Below, one piece after another: positions 43,566 to 51,474 of a stretch of 64,000 nucleotides of DNA (positions are counted from its first letter, which is position 1; each line of letters starts with the position of its first letter). The position numbers were made by a program, and so were the translations under genes. Source of the stretch: Sphaerisporangium melleum (GTDB taxonomy: Bacteria > Actinomycetota > Actinomycetes > Streptosporangiales > Streptosporangiaceae); NCBI RefSeq assembly GCF_014646695.1, contig NZ_BMNT01000006.1:18770-82769 (forward strand), in the 5' to 3' direction. Below the pieces are notes generated by a model. It was not told where the DNA came from. It searched no databases and saw only the letters and a program-made list of their open reading frames with translations.

Positions 43566-44576
43566 TTAGACGATAGCGGACTCGGGCTTTCTGCCGAGCC
43601 CGCCACCCGGCCACAGCCGGTCGACCTCCGCGTTGAGCGTGGCCCCGATGAGCACCGCGAGCGCGGTGATGTACAGCCACAGCAGCACGGCGATGGGCGC
43701 GGCGAGCGAGCCGTAGATGGACAGCGGCGAGAACCACGCGGCCAGCACCTCGCGTAGCACCACCGCGCAGACGATCCAGATGAGCAGCGCCAGCAGCGCG
43801 CCGGGCACCTCGCGCCACCAGCGGGTGCGCACGGGGACGCTCACGTGGTACAGCAGCGTGAGCACCAGCACCGAGCCGATGACCACCACGGGCCAGTACA
43901 GCACCGCGACCATCCCGCTGTACTGCGGCAGCGCCTCGGACAGGATCGTCGGGCCGATCACCAGCACCGGGATGACGATCAGGCCGATGAGCAGCGCCGC
44001 GAGGTAGAGCCCGAACGACAGGATGCGGGTGCGGATGATGCCGCGGGTCTCGCCGAGCCCGTAGGCGATCGAGATCAGGTCGACGTAGACGAACAGCGCG
44101 CGCGACCCCGACCACAGGGCGAGCAGGAAGCCCACCGAGATCAGCGACACCTGGCCGCCGCGCAGCACGTCGTCCAGCAGTGGCCGCACCACCCGGTCGA
44201 CGGTGTTGCCGGTGAACAGCAGCTGTGACTGCTTCAGCACCCACCCGCGGGTCTCGGCGACGGTGCCGGGGCCGAGGACGCCGCCCATGTGCCCGAGCAG
44301 GCCGATGAGGCCGAGCACGAACGGGGGCAGCGACAGCAGCGCGAAGAACGCGGCCTCGCCGGCCAGGCCGGTGACCCGGAAGTTGAACCCGGAGACCGTG
44401 GTCGCGCGGACCAGCGCCCACAGACGGGAGGTTCGCAGGTCGCCCCAGGTCTTCGACCCGCGCACGACGGAAAGACGGGCGGCGGCGTTTCGCTGCGCCA
44501 TCGCCCGGACCAGCCGCCAGCGGGCCCGCCGGCCCCGTGGGCGAGGCGACCTGGCCGAGGCATCGGTGGACGTCAT
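43566..44576 (-). CDS. YihY/BrkB-family membrane protein
   Basis: The 336-residue protein has a basic N-terminus (about 50 residues) and six hydrophobic segments, with the family motifs GEAAFFALLSLPPFVLGL near residue 75, LFTGNTVDRVVRPLLDDVL near 120, and the late YGSLAAPIAVLLWLYITALAVLIGATLNAEVD near 290-320. Older annotations as ribonuclease BN were wrong for this family; transport or envelope roles are suspected. ATG at 44576 follows GGAGGAGTC. It lies upstream of glyA on the same strand but the riboswitch indicates a separate promoter for glyA. Confidence 0.9.
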   Translation of the reverse strand: MTSTDASARSPRPRGRRARWRLVRAMAQRNAAARLSVVRGSKTWGDLRTSRLWALVRATTVSGFNFRVTGLAGEAAFFALLSLPPFVLGLIGLLGHMGGVLGPGTVAETRGWVLKQSQLLFTGNTVDRVVRPLLDDVLRGGQVSLISVGFLLALWSGSRALFVYVDLISIAYGLGETRGIIRTRILSFGLYLAALLIGLIVIPVLVIGPTILSEALPQYSGMVAVLYWPVVVIGSVLVLTLLYHVSVPVRTRWWREVPGALLALLIWIVCAVVLREVLAAWFSPLSIYGSLAAPIAVLLWLYITALAVLIGATLNAEVDRLWPGGGLGRKPESAIV

Positions 44577-44884
44577 GACTCCTCCGCTCTCCGAAGAGAG
44601 CGGCTTCTCGCTTCCCTCTGCCGGGGTGGGCGACGGACAAGCCCTGCCCGTTTCGAGCGCAGGAACCATATCAGGGAAGCGATCACCCCGGCGGGTGAAC
44701 CCGGCGGTTCCCTCGCTAGATTCCATGGCGCCACCACGACCCCACCGTGTAACGATCTCCTTGCGTGGCGTCTACCCCGGGACCGGCCCTGTTATCTGTC
44801 CCGAGCCGTGCGATCTCTCATAATAGCCCGACAAACCATGACAAACGCCACATAACCGCAGGTCAGCCATCGAGTAAGTCCCCC
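44577..44884. other. 308-bp spacer, promoter region of the BrkB-family gene
   Basis: The part next to the BrkB-family start contains a short CGCTCTC/GAGAGCG hairpin. The distal part is AT-richer. No coding frame or convincing hairpin terminator for the monooxygenase gene was found. Confidence 0.4.
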
Positions 44885-45994
44885 TCAGCCGTCCAGTGAG
44901 ATCGCGTTCTTCGCCGCGTCGACCGACTCCGGCGAGGCGGGCCCGCCTGGGTTCTCGGTGGCCAGCGCCTGGTTGGCCTCGGCGAAGGGCCGCATGCGCC
45001 GCTCGTACTCCACGAACGCCCGGCGGTGGTCGCCATCCGCCGCGGCCAGCTCGGCGGCCAGCACGTACGCGCCGACCAGCGCGAGGCTCGTGCCCTGACC
45101 CGACAGCGGCGAAGCGCAGTAGCCGGCGTCGCCGACCAGGGTGACCCGTCCCCGCGACCAGGAGTCGAGCCGGATCTGCGCCATCGCGTCGAAATAGAAG
45201 TCGGGCGCCTGCCACATGGCCTTGAGCAGGCGCGGGATCTCCCAGCGCATCGACCCCAGCCGCTCGGCGAGCAGCGCCCGCTGGGCGCCGGGGTCGCGGT
45301 GGTCGTGATCCAGCGGCCCGGACGTGAAGCCGAGGTTGACCCGCAGCTCGGTGTTGTCCCGGGCCGGGTAGAGCCCCGCGCCCGCGTCCCCGTCGCGGAT
45401 CCACACCTGCCAGTCGGCCAGGCCGAGGAAGTTCTCCGCGGTGAACACGGCCAGGTAGGTGCCGAGATGGTGGGCGAAGTGGGACTCGGGCCCGAACGCC
45501 AGCCGCCGCACCGTCGAGTCCAGCCCGTCGGCGCCGACCACCAGGTCGAACCTGCGGGACCCGCTCCGCTCGAACTCGACCCGCACCCCCTGTTCGTCCT
45601 GCTCGATGGCGGTGATCGAGTCGTCGAACATGTACTCGGCACTGCCGGCGGTCCGCTCGTACAGCAGCCCGACGAGGTCCTCTCGGAGCACCTCGATGTC
45701 GTCGCCGTCCAGCCGCCCGCTGCTGTAGGCGTGCTCGGTGGAGCGCATGATCTCGTTGCCGTCGGCGTCCAGGACCGACATTCCACGCGTCCGGGTGCGC
45801 ACGGCGCGCAGCGGCTCCAGCAGGTCCATGCGCGCCGCGACGTCCAGCGCCGCTCCCCTGACGTCGATCGCCTGGCCGCCGGCGCGCAGCGCGGGCGCCC
45901 GCTCCACGATGGTGGGGGTGAGGCCGTGGCGGTGCAGCCAGTACGCCAGGGCCGGGCCGGCAACGCTCGCGCCGGAGATGAGCACGGTGGTCAT
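44885..45994 (-). CDS. FAD-dependent aromatic monooxygenase-type protein
   Basis: The 369-residue flavoprotein resembles class A hydroxylases and TetX-type enzymes. It has the Rossmann motif ISGASVAGPALAYWLHRHG at the N-terminus, VVGADGLDSTVRRLAFG (DG motif) near residue 150, and the second FAD site VTLVGDAGYCASPLSGQGTSLALVGAYVLA near 280. The family hydroxylates aromatic or antibiotic substrates with NAD(P)H and oxygen. ATG at 45994 follows GAGGAGACG. It is divergent from a GntR-TetR regulator whose operators fill the intergenic region, so it is probably a drug- or metabolite-inducible enzyme. Confidence 0.92.
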   Translation of the reverse strand: MTTVLISGASVAGPALAYWLHRHGLTPTIVERAPALRAGGQAIDVRGAALDVAARMDLLEPLRAVRTRTRGMSVLDADGNEIMRSTEHAYSSGRLDGDDIEVLREDLVGLLYERTAGSAEYMFDDSITAIEQDEQGVRVEFERSGSRRFDLVVGADGLDSTVRRLAFGPESHFAHHLGTYLAVFTAENFLGLADWQVWIRDGDAGAGLYPARDNTELRVNLGFTSGPLDHDHRDPGAQRALLAERLGSMRWEIPRLLKAMWQAPDFYFDAMAQIRLDSWSRGRVTLVGDAGYCASPLSGQGTSLALVGAYVLAAELAAADGDHRRAFVEYERRMRPFAEANQALATENPGGPASPESVDAAKNAISLDG

Positions 45995-46005
45995 CTGCGT
46001 CTCCT

Positions 46006-46130
46006 CTGTACTAGGTGGACATCGAGGAATGTACAGCGTACACAGTAGGCACACAAGGCGTTGACCTGTGATTCTGTGCTAGTACAGCAGGGTCGTGCAT
46101 GGTCGGTTGCTAGATTCTGTACTAGTACAG
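46006..46130. promoter_or_regulatory. Repeated CTGTACTAGTACAG operators between divergent genes
   Basis: CTGTACTAGTACAG (46117-46130) is a perfect 14-bp palindrome, and CTGTGCTAGTACAG (46074-46087) differs by one base; both are preceded by TT, 43 bp apart. TGTACAGCGTACA (46030-46042) is a related dyad and CTGTACTAG (46006-46014) a half site. They cover the whole space between the monooxygenase and the regulator, the last one 18 bp before the regulator start. They are the likely binding sites of the GntR-TetR protein. Confidence 0.85.
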
Positions 46131-46148
46131 AGAGAGGAGGGCGGGAGC

Positions 46149-47207
46149 GTGCGGGAGACCGACGAGCCGCCGTACCTGCGCATCGTCGCCGACATCCGGC
46201 GGCGGATCACCGAGGGAGGGCTCGCGCCGGGCGACCGGGTGCCCTCGACCAGGCAGATCGCCGGGCGGTACGGCGTCGCGCTCGCGACGGCGACCAAAGC
46301 CATGGCCACGCTGCGGCAGCAGGGGCTCGTCCAGGCCCTCCCACGCGTCGGCACGGTCGTCGCCCCGGCCGCCCCGGGAGCCGCGCGGGCCGCCCCGCCG
46401 GCCCAGGAAATCGGGCCGGTCGCCGGAAGCCCTGCCGGCGGAAGCCGGCCGTCCGGCCGCCCTCCACGCCCGTCGCCCGGGCGGGGCACGGAGGAGGACC
46501 AGACGGAGGCGGGCCGGCCCGAGCGGGAGCTGACCCGTGAGCGGGTGGTGCGCGCCGCGATCGAGATCGCCGACGCCGAAGGGCTGGACGGGCTGTCCAT
46601 GCGAGCGGTGGCCGCCCGGCTCGGCGTGGCCACCATGTCGTCCTATCGGCACGTCGGCGGCAAGGACGATCTGGTGCTCCTGATGGCCGACACGGTGTTC
46701 GGCGAGTACGCCCCACCGCCCGCACCCCCGTCCGGCTGGCGGGACGCCCTGGCCGGCGGCGCCCGCGCCCTGTGGGCGGTGCACCGCCGTCACCCCTGGC
46801 TCGCGCAGATCGCCCCGCTCACCCGGCCGCTGCCCCTGCCGAACCAGCTGCCCTACGGCGAGCGCATCCTGTCGGCACTCCAGGGCCGGGGCCTCGGCCC
46901 GGAGCTCACCCTCGACATCCAGGTGCTGCTGTACAACCACGTCCAGGGCCTGGCCGTGCACCTGGAGCGGGAGGCACAGGCCCAGGCGGCCACCGGCCTG
47001 TCGGGAGAGGAGTGGATGGACCGGCAGAGCGCGGCCTTGGGCTCGATGGCCGCCGACGGTCGCCACCCGGCCTTCGCCGGGCTCATGGCGGCCCTGGCCG
47101 AGACCGGTTACGACCTCGACCTGGACCGGCTGTTCGAACGGGGGCTGAGCGTGCTGCTCGACGGTCTCGCGGCCGTCGTGGAGGGGCCGGCGGCCGACCG
47201 GCCCTAG
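46149..47207 (+). CDS. GntR-TetR fusion transcriptional regulator
   Basis: The 352-residue protein joins two DNA-binding domains. Residues 1-70 form a GntR winged helix (YLRIVADIRRRITEGGLAPGDRVPSTRQIAGRYGV, then TATKAMATLRQQGLV). After a Pro/Ala/Gly linker, residues 125-175 form a TetR helix-turn-helix (TRERVVRAAIEIADAEGLDGLSMRAVAARLGVATMSSYRHVGGK), followed by a TetR C-terminal ligand domain. GTG at 46149 follows GGAGGGCGGG. Such fusions occur in actinomycetes and usually repress a divergent flavin monooxygenase or transporter. Two DNA-binding domains may explain the several operator copies upstream. Confidence 0.9.
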   Translation: MRETDEPPYLRIVADIRRRITEGGLAPGDRVPSTRQIAGRYGVALATATKAMATLRQQGLVQALPRVGTVVAPAAPGAARAAPPAQEIGPVAGSPAGGSRPSGRPPRPSPGRGTEEDQTEAGRPERELTRERVVRAAIEIADAEGLDGLSMRAVAARLGVATMSSYRHVGGKDDLVLLMADTVFGEYAPPPAPPSGWRDALAGGARALWAVHRRHPWLAQIAPLTRPLPLPNQLPYGERILSALQGRGLGPELTLDIQVLLYNHVQGLAVHLEREAQAQAATGLSGEEWMDRQSAALGSMAADGRHPAFAGLMAALAETGYDLDLDRLFERGLSVLLDGLAAVVEGPAADRP

Positions 47208-47329
47208 CCGGTGTGGCGCCAGACGAGGAGGCTCTCACGCGGCTCCTGCGACGACCGGTGCTGGCAGTCGCACCACGAACCGCCCCGGCAGTCGTCATGC
47301 CGGTGATCTTTGCACTCTTCGCAGATCAC
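47204..47329 (-). CDS. Small Cys-rich protein (41 residues)
   Basis: The product begins VICEECKDHRHDDCRGG and continues SWCDCQH, giving five Cys and three His in 24 residues, a pattern suited to binding zinc. Similar miniproteins with CxxC...CRGGxWCDCQH are common but unnamed in actinomycetes, from memory. The GTG at 47329 lacks a strong ribosome site. Its stop overlaps the end of the convergent GntR-TetR gene by three bases. Conserved-looking cysteine spacing is the main support. Confidence 0.55.
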   Translation of the reverse strand: MICEECKDHRHDDCRGGSWCDCQHRSSQEPRESLLVWRHTG

Positions 47330-47408
47330 GCCACCATTTTCCCACTGTTCCTCGGAAGACACGACTCCGTTACGCTGACGCTCCAGCACACGCGACGCGG
47401 AGGTGCCC

Positions 47409-48227
47409 GTGGCCGTCTCCATGGCGGAGCTGCTCACCGATCTGCGGGCGGAGACCGCCGAGCTGACGGCCATGATCCGGACGCTCGGCCCCGACGCGTG
47501 GGAGCCGCCCGCCCCGGCGGAAGGCTGGGCGGTACGCGACCACATCGGGCACCTCGCATGGTTCGACGACGCGGCGACCACGGCGGCGACCGATCCCGAG
47601 GCGTTCCTCGCCGCGCTGCCCGCGCTGACGGCCCGCGGCGACTCCGCGGTGGACGAGATCGCCGTCGCGGTGCGCAGCCTGTCCCCCGCGCAGGTCTTCG
47701 ACTGGTTCCGCACCGCCCGCGCCCGCAGCCTGGCGGCCTTCGAGGGGCTCGACGCGCGGATCCGGCTGCCCTGGTACGGCCCCGGCATGTCCGCGGCGTC
47801 CTTCGTCACGGCCCGGCTGATGGAGACCTGGGCGCACGGGCAGGACGTCGCGGACGCCCTCGGCATCGCGCGGGCGCCGACCGCCCGGCTGCGCCACGTG
47901 GCGGCGATCTGCGTGCGGGCCATGCCGTACGGCTTCGCCGTGCGCGGCCTGGCGGCGCCCGTGAGACCGGTGCGGGTGGAGTTGACGCTGCCCGGCGGCG
48001 TGCCGTGGACCAGCGGCCCGGCCGGCGCCGCCGACCTGGTGCGCGGACCGGCGCTCGACTTCTGCCTGCTCGCGACCCAGCGCCGCCGCCTCGCCGGCAC
48101 CGCCCTGGAGGTGCGCGGCGAGACCGCGACGGCCTGGATGTCGCCGGCCCCGTCGTTCGCCGGCCCGCTCTGTCCCGGCCGGCCGCCCGTCCCGGCGCGC
48201 GCGGCCTCCTGGCCCGCGTCCGCCTGA
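47409..48227 (+). CDS. TIGR03084-type metal-binding protein (DinB/mycothiol fold)
   Basis: The 272-residue protein belongs to the maleylpyruvate isomerase/DinB-like group of actinobacteria. It shows EGWAVRDHIGHLAWFDDAA near residue 40, with the first metal His, and METWAHGQDVADALG near 140, with the second His and Asp. These normally bind one divalent metal, and mycothiol serves as cofactor in some members. GTG at 47409 is chosen because GGAGG lies five bases upstream; GTG at 47403 would overlap it. Substrate is unknown. Confidence 0.88.
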   Translation: MAVSMAELLTDLRAETAELTAMIRTLGPDAWEPPAPAEGWAVRDHIGHLAWFDDAATTAATDPEAFLAALPALTARGDSAVDEIAVAVRSLSPAQVFDWFRTARARSLAAFEGLDARIRLPWYGPGMSAASFVTARLMETWAHGQDVADALGIARAPTARLRHVAAICVRAMPYGFAVRGLAAPVRPVRVELTLPGGVPWTSGPAGAADLVRGPALDFCLLATQRRRLAGTALEVRGETATAWMSPAPSFAGPLCPGRPPVPARAASWPASA

Positions 48228-48416
48228 CCCCGTCCGCCACCCGCCGTGTACGCCGGGGGCTCCCGCCCCTACCCGTTTCGTCCCCGCCCAGTCTCGTCGT
48301 TCTGGGGCCGGCTGCACCCCTCGCAGACTGGGGTAACCCTTGGCGAACAGGGCACCCTATCCCAAAGTGTGGACCCGATATTGGACATCGGCCGGACGGG
48401 GGGTATCGTTTGGGGC
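48228..48416 (+). promoter_or_regulatory. Promoter of the leaderless sulfur-operon leader peptide
   Basis: TTGGAC (48381-48386) and TATCGT (48404-48409) are separated by 17 bp and form a vegetative-type promoter. The -10 element ends 7 bases before the ATG at 48417, so transcription should begin at or next to that ATG, giving a leaderless message. The rest of the stretch has no coding frame. Confidence 0.75.
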
Positions 48417-48500
48417 ATGCCAGCGGACCCGCTTCTCGTCGTGCGACGCCACGTCGACTTCCTGCGTGTCCGCAGTGCCATCTGTAGTGACGCCCGTTGA
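48417..48500 (+). CDS. Cysteine-containing leader peptide of the sulfur operon
   Basis: The 27-residue peptide contains VVRRHVDFLRV and ends SAICSDAR. This is the pattern of actinobacterial 'putative leader peptides' found before sulfur-metabolism genes (RRHVDLxR...SAxC). A single Cys codon (TGT) lies five codons before the stop. The likely role is attenuation: ribosome stalling at Cys when cysteine is scarce would change folding or coupling of the 141 bases before the sulfite reductase gene. Promoter spacing indicates a leaderless transcript. Confidence 0.82.
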   Translation: MPADPLLVVRRHVDFLRVRSAICSDAR

Positions 48501-48641
48501 CCGTCGCCCCCTGTTGACTCTCGCCAACACGGGCGCGTGACAGGCGTCTTTTTCATGCCCGCCCCTGCCCCACCATGGCCCTGGGCTGCCTGCTCACGAG
48601 CGTCCGTGAACCCGACGACCATTCTCGGCAAAGGACGCCCC

Positions 48642-50324
48642 ATGACCAGCCCGCCCCGGCCTGCCAGCCGCCACCACAAGCGCCCGCGTGGTGAAGGTCA
48701 ATGGGCTCTCGGTTACCGCGAGCCGCTCAACAAGAACGAAGAGAACAAGCGCAACGACGACGGGCTCAACGTCCGTCAGCGGATCATCGACATCTACTCC
48801 AAGCAGGGCTTCGACTCCATCGACCCCGCCGACCTGCGCGGCCGGTTCCGCTGGTACGGCCTGTACACCCAGCGCAAGCCCGGCATCGACGGCGGCAAGA
48901 CGGCGATCCTGGAGCCCGAGGAGCTCGACGACCGCTACTTCATGCTGCGGGTGCGCATCGACGGCGGCCGGCTGAACCTGGCCCAGCTCCGCACGATCGC
49001 CGACATCTCCGAGCGGTACGCCCGGGGCACGGCCGACGTGACCGACCGGCAGAACATCCAGCTCCACTGGATCGACGTCGAGTCGGTGCCCGCGATCTGG
49101 GAGGCCCTGGAGGCGGTGGGCCTGTCCACCACCGAGGCCTGCGGCGACACCCCGCGCGTCATGCTCGGCTGCCCGCTGGCCGGCATCGACGCCGACGAGG
49201 TGATCGACGCGACCCCGCAGATCGAGGACACCGTCGCCCGCTACATCGGCGACCAGGCGTACTCCAACCTCCCCCGCAAGTTCAAGTCGGCGATGAGCGG
49301 CTGCCCCGCGCACTGCACGGTGCACGAGATCAACGACGTGGCGTTCGTCGGGGTGGTGGACGAGCACGGCGAGCCGGGCTACGACCTGTGGGTGGGCGGC
49401 GGCCTGTCCACCAACCCGATGCTGGCCAAGCGGCTCGGCACGTTCGTCCGTCCCGACCAGGTGCACGAGGTGTGGGCCGGGGTCATCGGCATCTTCCGCG
49501 ACTACGGCTACCGCCGGCTCCGCCACCGCGCCCGCATCAAGTTCCTGGTCAACGACTGGGGCGTCGAGCGGTTCCGCGAGGTGCTGGAGAAGGAGTACCT
49601 CGGCTACCCGCTGCCGGACGGGCCGGCGCCGGAGCTTCCCCGGGGCGGCCGCCGCGACCACGTGGGCGTCCACCGGCAGAAGGACGGCAACTTCTACGTC
49701 GGCTTCGCGCCGAAGGTCGGCCGGCTGGACGGCGATAAGCTCCGCCTGATCGCCGACATCGCCGAGCGGCACGGGTCCGACCGGGTGCACACCACCGTCG
49801 AGCAGAAGATGGTCATCCTGGACGTCGCCCCCGGCCAGGTGGACGGTGTCGTGGCCGAGCTGGAGGCCGCCGACCTGCAGGTCACCCCGAGCACCTTCCG
49901 CCGCCAGACCATGGCCTGCACCGGCATCGAGTACTGCAAGCTCGCGATCGTGGAGACCAAGGGCCTGGCCTCCCGGCTGATCGACGAGCTGGAGGAGCGG
50001 CTGCCCGACTTCGACCAGCCGCTCACCATCAACGTCAACGGCTGCCCGAACTCCTGCGCCCGCATCCAGACGGCGGACATCGGGCTGAAGGGCCAGCTCG
50101 TCACCGGCGCCGACGGCCGGCAGGTGGAGGGCTTCCAGATCCACCTGGGCGGGTCGCTCGGCGTCAACCCCGGCTTCGGGCGCAAGGTCCGCGGGCTCAA
50201 GGCGACCGCCGACGAGCTGCCCGACTACGTCGAGCGCGTCCTGAAGAACTTCCAGAGCCAGCGCGGCGACGGGGAGACCTTCGCCGAATGGGTCCAGCGG
50301 GCCGACGAGAGCGACCTCACGTGA
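48642..50324 (+). CDS. sirA: Ferredoxin-dependent nitrite/sulfite reductase
   Basis: This siroheme/[4Fe-4S] enzyme reduces sulfite to sulfide (or nitrite to ammonia) with six electrons. The 560-residue protein has two reductase half-domains, RQNIQLHWIDVE near residue 140 and the cluster motifs ACTGIEYC near 425 and NGCPNSC near 468, spaced as in M. tuberculosis SirA. ATG at 48642 follows AAAGGA. Context with cysH and a Cys leader peptide makes sulfite the substrate. A zinc-ribbon miniprotein overlaps its stop. Confidence 0.93.
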   Translation: MTSPPRPASRHHKRPRGEGQWALGYREPLNKNEENKRNDDGLNVRQRIIDIYSKQGFDSIDPADLRGRFRWYGLYTQRKPGIDGGKTAILEPEELDDRYFMLRVRIDGGRLNLAQLRTIADISERYARGTADVTDRQNIQLHWIDVESVPAIWEALEAVGLSTTEACGDTPRVMLGCPLAGIDADEVIDATPQIEDTVARYIGDQAYSNLPRKFKSAMSGCPAHCTVHEINDVAFVGVVDEHGEPGYDLWVGGGLSTNPMLAKRLGTFVRPDQVHEVWAGVIGIFRDYGYRRLRHRARIKFLVNDWGVERFREVLEKEYLGYPLPDGPAPELPRGGRRDHVGVHRQKDGNFYVGFAPKVGRLDGDKLRLIADIAERHGSDRVHTTVEQKMVILDVAPGQVDGVVAELEAADLQVTPSTFRRQTMACTGIEYCKLAIVETKGLASRLIDELEERLPDFDQPLTINVNGCPNSCARIQTADIGLKGQLVTGADGRQVEGFQIHLGGSLGVNPGFGRKVRGLKATADELPDYVERVLKNFQSQRGDGETFAEWVQRADESDLT

Positions 50325-50464
50325 GCGAGCGCGCGGTCCCCTTCCACTGCCCCTACTGCGGTGAGGAGGACCTCGAGCCCTACGAGGGCGACGGCGGCTG
50401 GTACTGCCGCTCGTGCGCCCGCGCGTTCCGGCTGAAGTTCATCGGCATCGGCGTGCGTTCATGA
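50321..50464 (+). CDS. Zinc-ribbon miniprotein of the sulfur operon (47 residues)
   Basis: The GTG at 50321 overlaps the sulfite reductase stop (GTGA). The product has HCPYCGEED near residue 9 and WYCRSCARAF near residue 27, two CxxC knuckles that should bind one zinc or iron. Similar small proteins sit between sulfite reductase and cysH in other actinomycetes, from memory, but have no assigned role. Tight coupling suggests a function with the reductase, perhaps as an electron or metal carrier; this is speculative. Confidence 0.8.
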   Translation: MSERAVPFHCPYCGEEDLEPYEGDGGWYCRSCARAFRLKFIGIGVRS

Positions 50465-50540
50465 GCGGCGGACGAGCCGCGGGATCCCCCACACCCGCAG
50501 GCGCCCGCACCCATCTGAGATCGACGATTGTGAGCGAGTC

Positions 50541-51269
50541 ATGACACTTGTGGAGATCGAAGCCGGTCTGGAGCGACAGCGCGGCGTGCTCGACCTGCGC
50601 GGCATCGTCGAGTCAGCGGCCGAGTTCCTCGAAGACGCCCCCGCCCGCGAGATCATCCGCTGGGCGGCGGCCACCTTCGGCGACCGGCTGTGCCTGACCT
50701 CCTCGATGAGCGACGCCCTGCTGATCGACCTGGTGAGCAGGGTGAAGCCCGGCGTGGACGTGCTGTTCATCGACACCGGCTACCATTTCGCCGAGACCAT
50801 CGGCACGCGGGACGCCGTCCAGCAGGTGTACGACGTCAACGTGATCAACGTGATGCCGTCCAGGACCGTCGCCGAGCAGGACCGCGACCTCGGCCCGCGC
50901 CTGCACGGCCGCAACCCCGACCTGTGCTGCTACCTGCGCAAGGTCGAGCCGCTGAACCGCGCCCTGGAGCCCTACCTGGCGTGGATCTCCGGCATCCGCC
51001 GCGACGAGTCGCCCACCCGCGCCGGCACCAAGGTCGTCGAGTGGGACGCCAAGCGCCAGATGGTCAAGGTCAACCCGATCGCCCGCTGGACGCAGGACGA
51101 CGTCGACAACTACATGGCCGACAACGGCGTGCTGATCAACCCGCTGCACTACGACGGCTACCCGTCGATCGGCTGCGGGCCCTGCACCCGCCAGGTCGCC
51201 CCCGGCGAGGACCCGCGCAGCGGCCGCTGGGCCGGCCTCGGCAAGACCGAGTGCGGCATCCACCTGTGA
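50541..51269 (+). CDS. cysH: Adenylyl-sulfate (APS) reductase
   Basis: CysH reduces APS or PAPS to sulfite. The 242-residue protein has TSSMSDALLIDL near residue 53, FIDTGYHFAET near 76 and the catalytic C-terminal ECGIHL. It also has CC (DLCCYLRK near 129) and CGPC (near 212), the four cysteines that bind [4Fe-4S] in APS reductases and are absent from PAPS reductases, so APS is the expected substrate. The gene follows the zinc-ribbon gene by 76 bp. No ATP sulfurylase genes are in the window. Confidence 0.94.
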   Translation: MTLVEIEAGLERQRGVLDLRGIVESAAEFLEDAPAREIIRWAAATFGDRLCLTSSMSDALLIDLVSRVKPGVDVLFIDTGYHFAETIGTRDAVQQVYDVNVINVMPSRTVAEQDRDLGPRLHGRNPDLCCYLRKVEPLNRALEPYLAWISGIRRDESPTRAGTKVVEWDAKRQMVKVNPIARWTQDDVDNYMADNGVLINPLHYDGYPSIGCGPCTRQVAPGEDPRSGRWAGLGKTECGIHL

Positions 51270-51388
51270 CCCCGAAAAACCACGACGCCCGAAGCCGTGA
51301 CGCCCGAAGTGGTCACGGCGAAGTGGTGAGGCCCGAAACGGCGGAGCCCGCCGTGGTCGAGCCCCAAGCCGTGAAGGTGCCGTCCTGA
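51266..51388 (+). CDS. Possible 40-residue coupled frame after cysH
   Basis: A GTG overlapping the cysH stop opens a frame of 40 codons, hydrophilic and rich in Arg, Glu and Pro (HDARSRDARSGHGEVVRPE). Short DNA repeats (GACGCCCGAAG, twice) build part of it. The overlap imitates the neighbouring operon genes, but there is no recognised domain. It may only serve translational coupling or be chance. Confidence 0.25.
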   Translation: MTPKNHDARSRDARSGHGEVVRPETAEPAVVEPQAVKVPS

Positions 51389-51474
51389 CCTCCCCGCTCT
51401 CCGCACCCGGCCCGTTCCGCCCGCCGCGGCGGCACGGGTCCCCGATCGTCCTGCCAGGGCGGGTCCCGCCGCTG

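Noticed and set aside
43566-44576. Ribonuclease BN
   Set aside because: Old family label for YihY/BrkB proteins; the sequence is a six-helix membrane protein with no nuclease motif.
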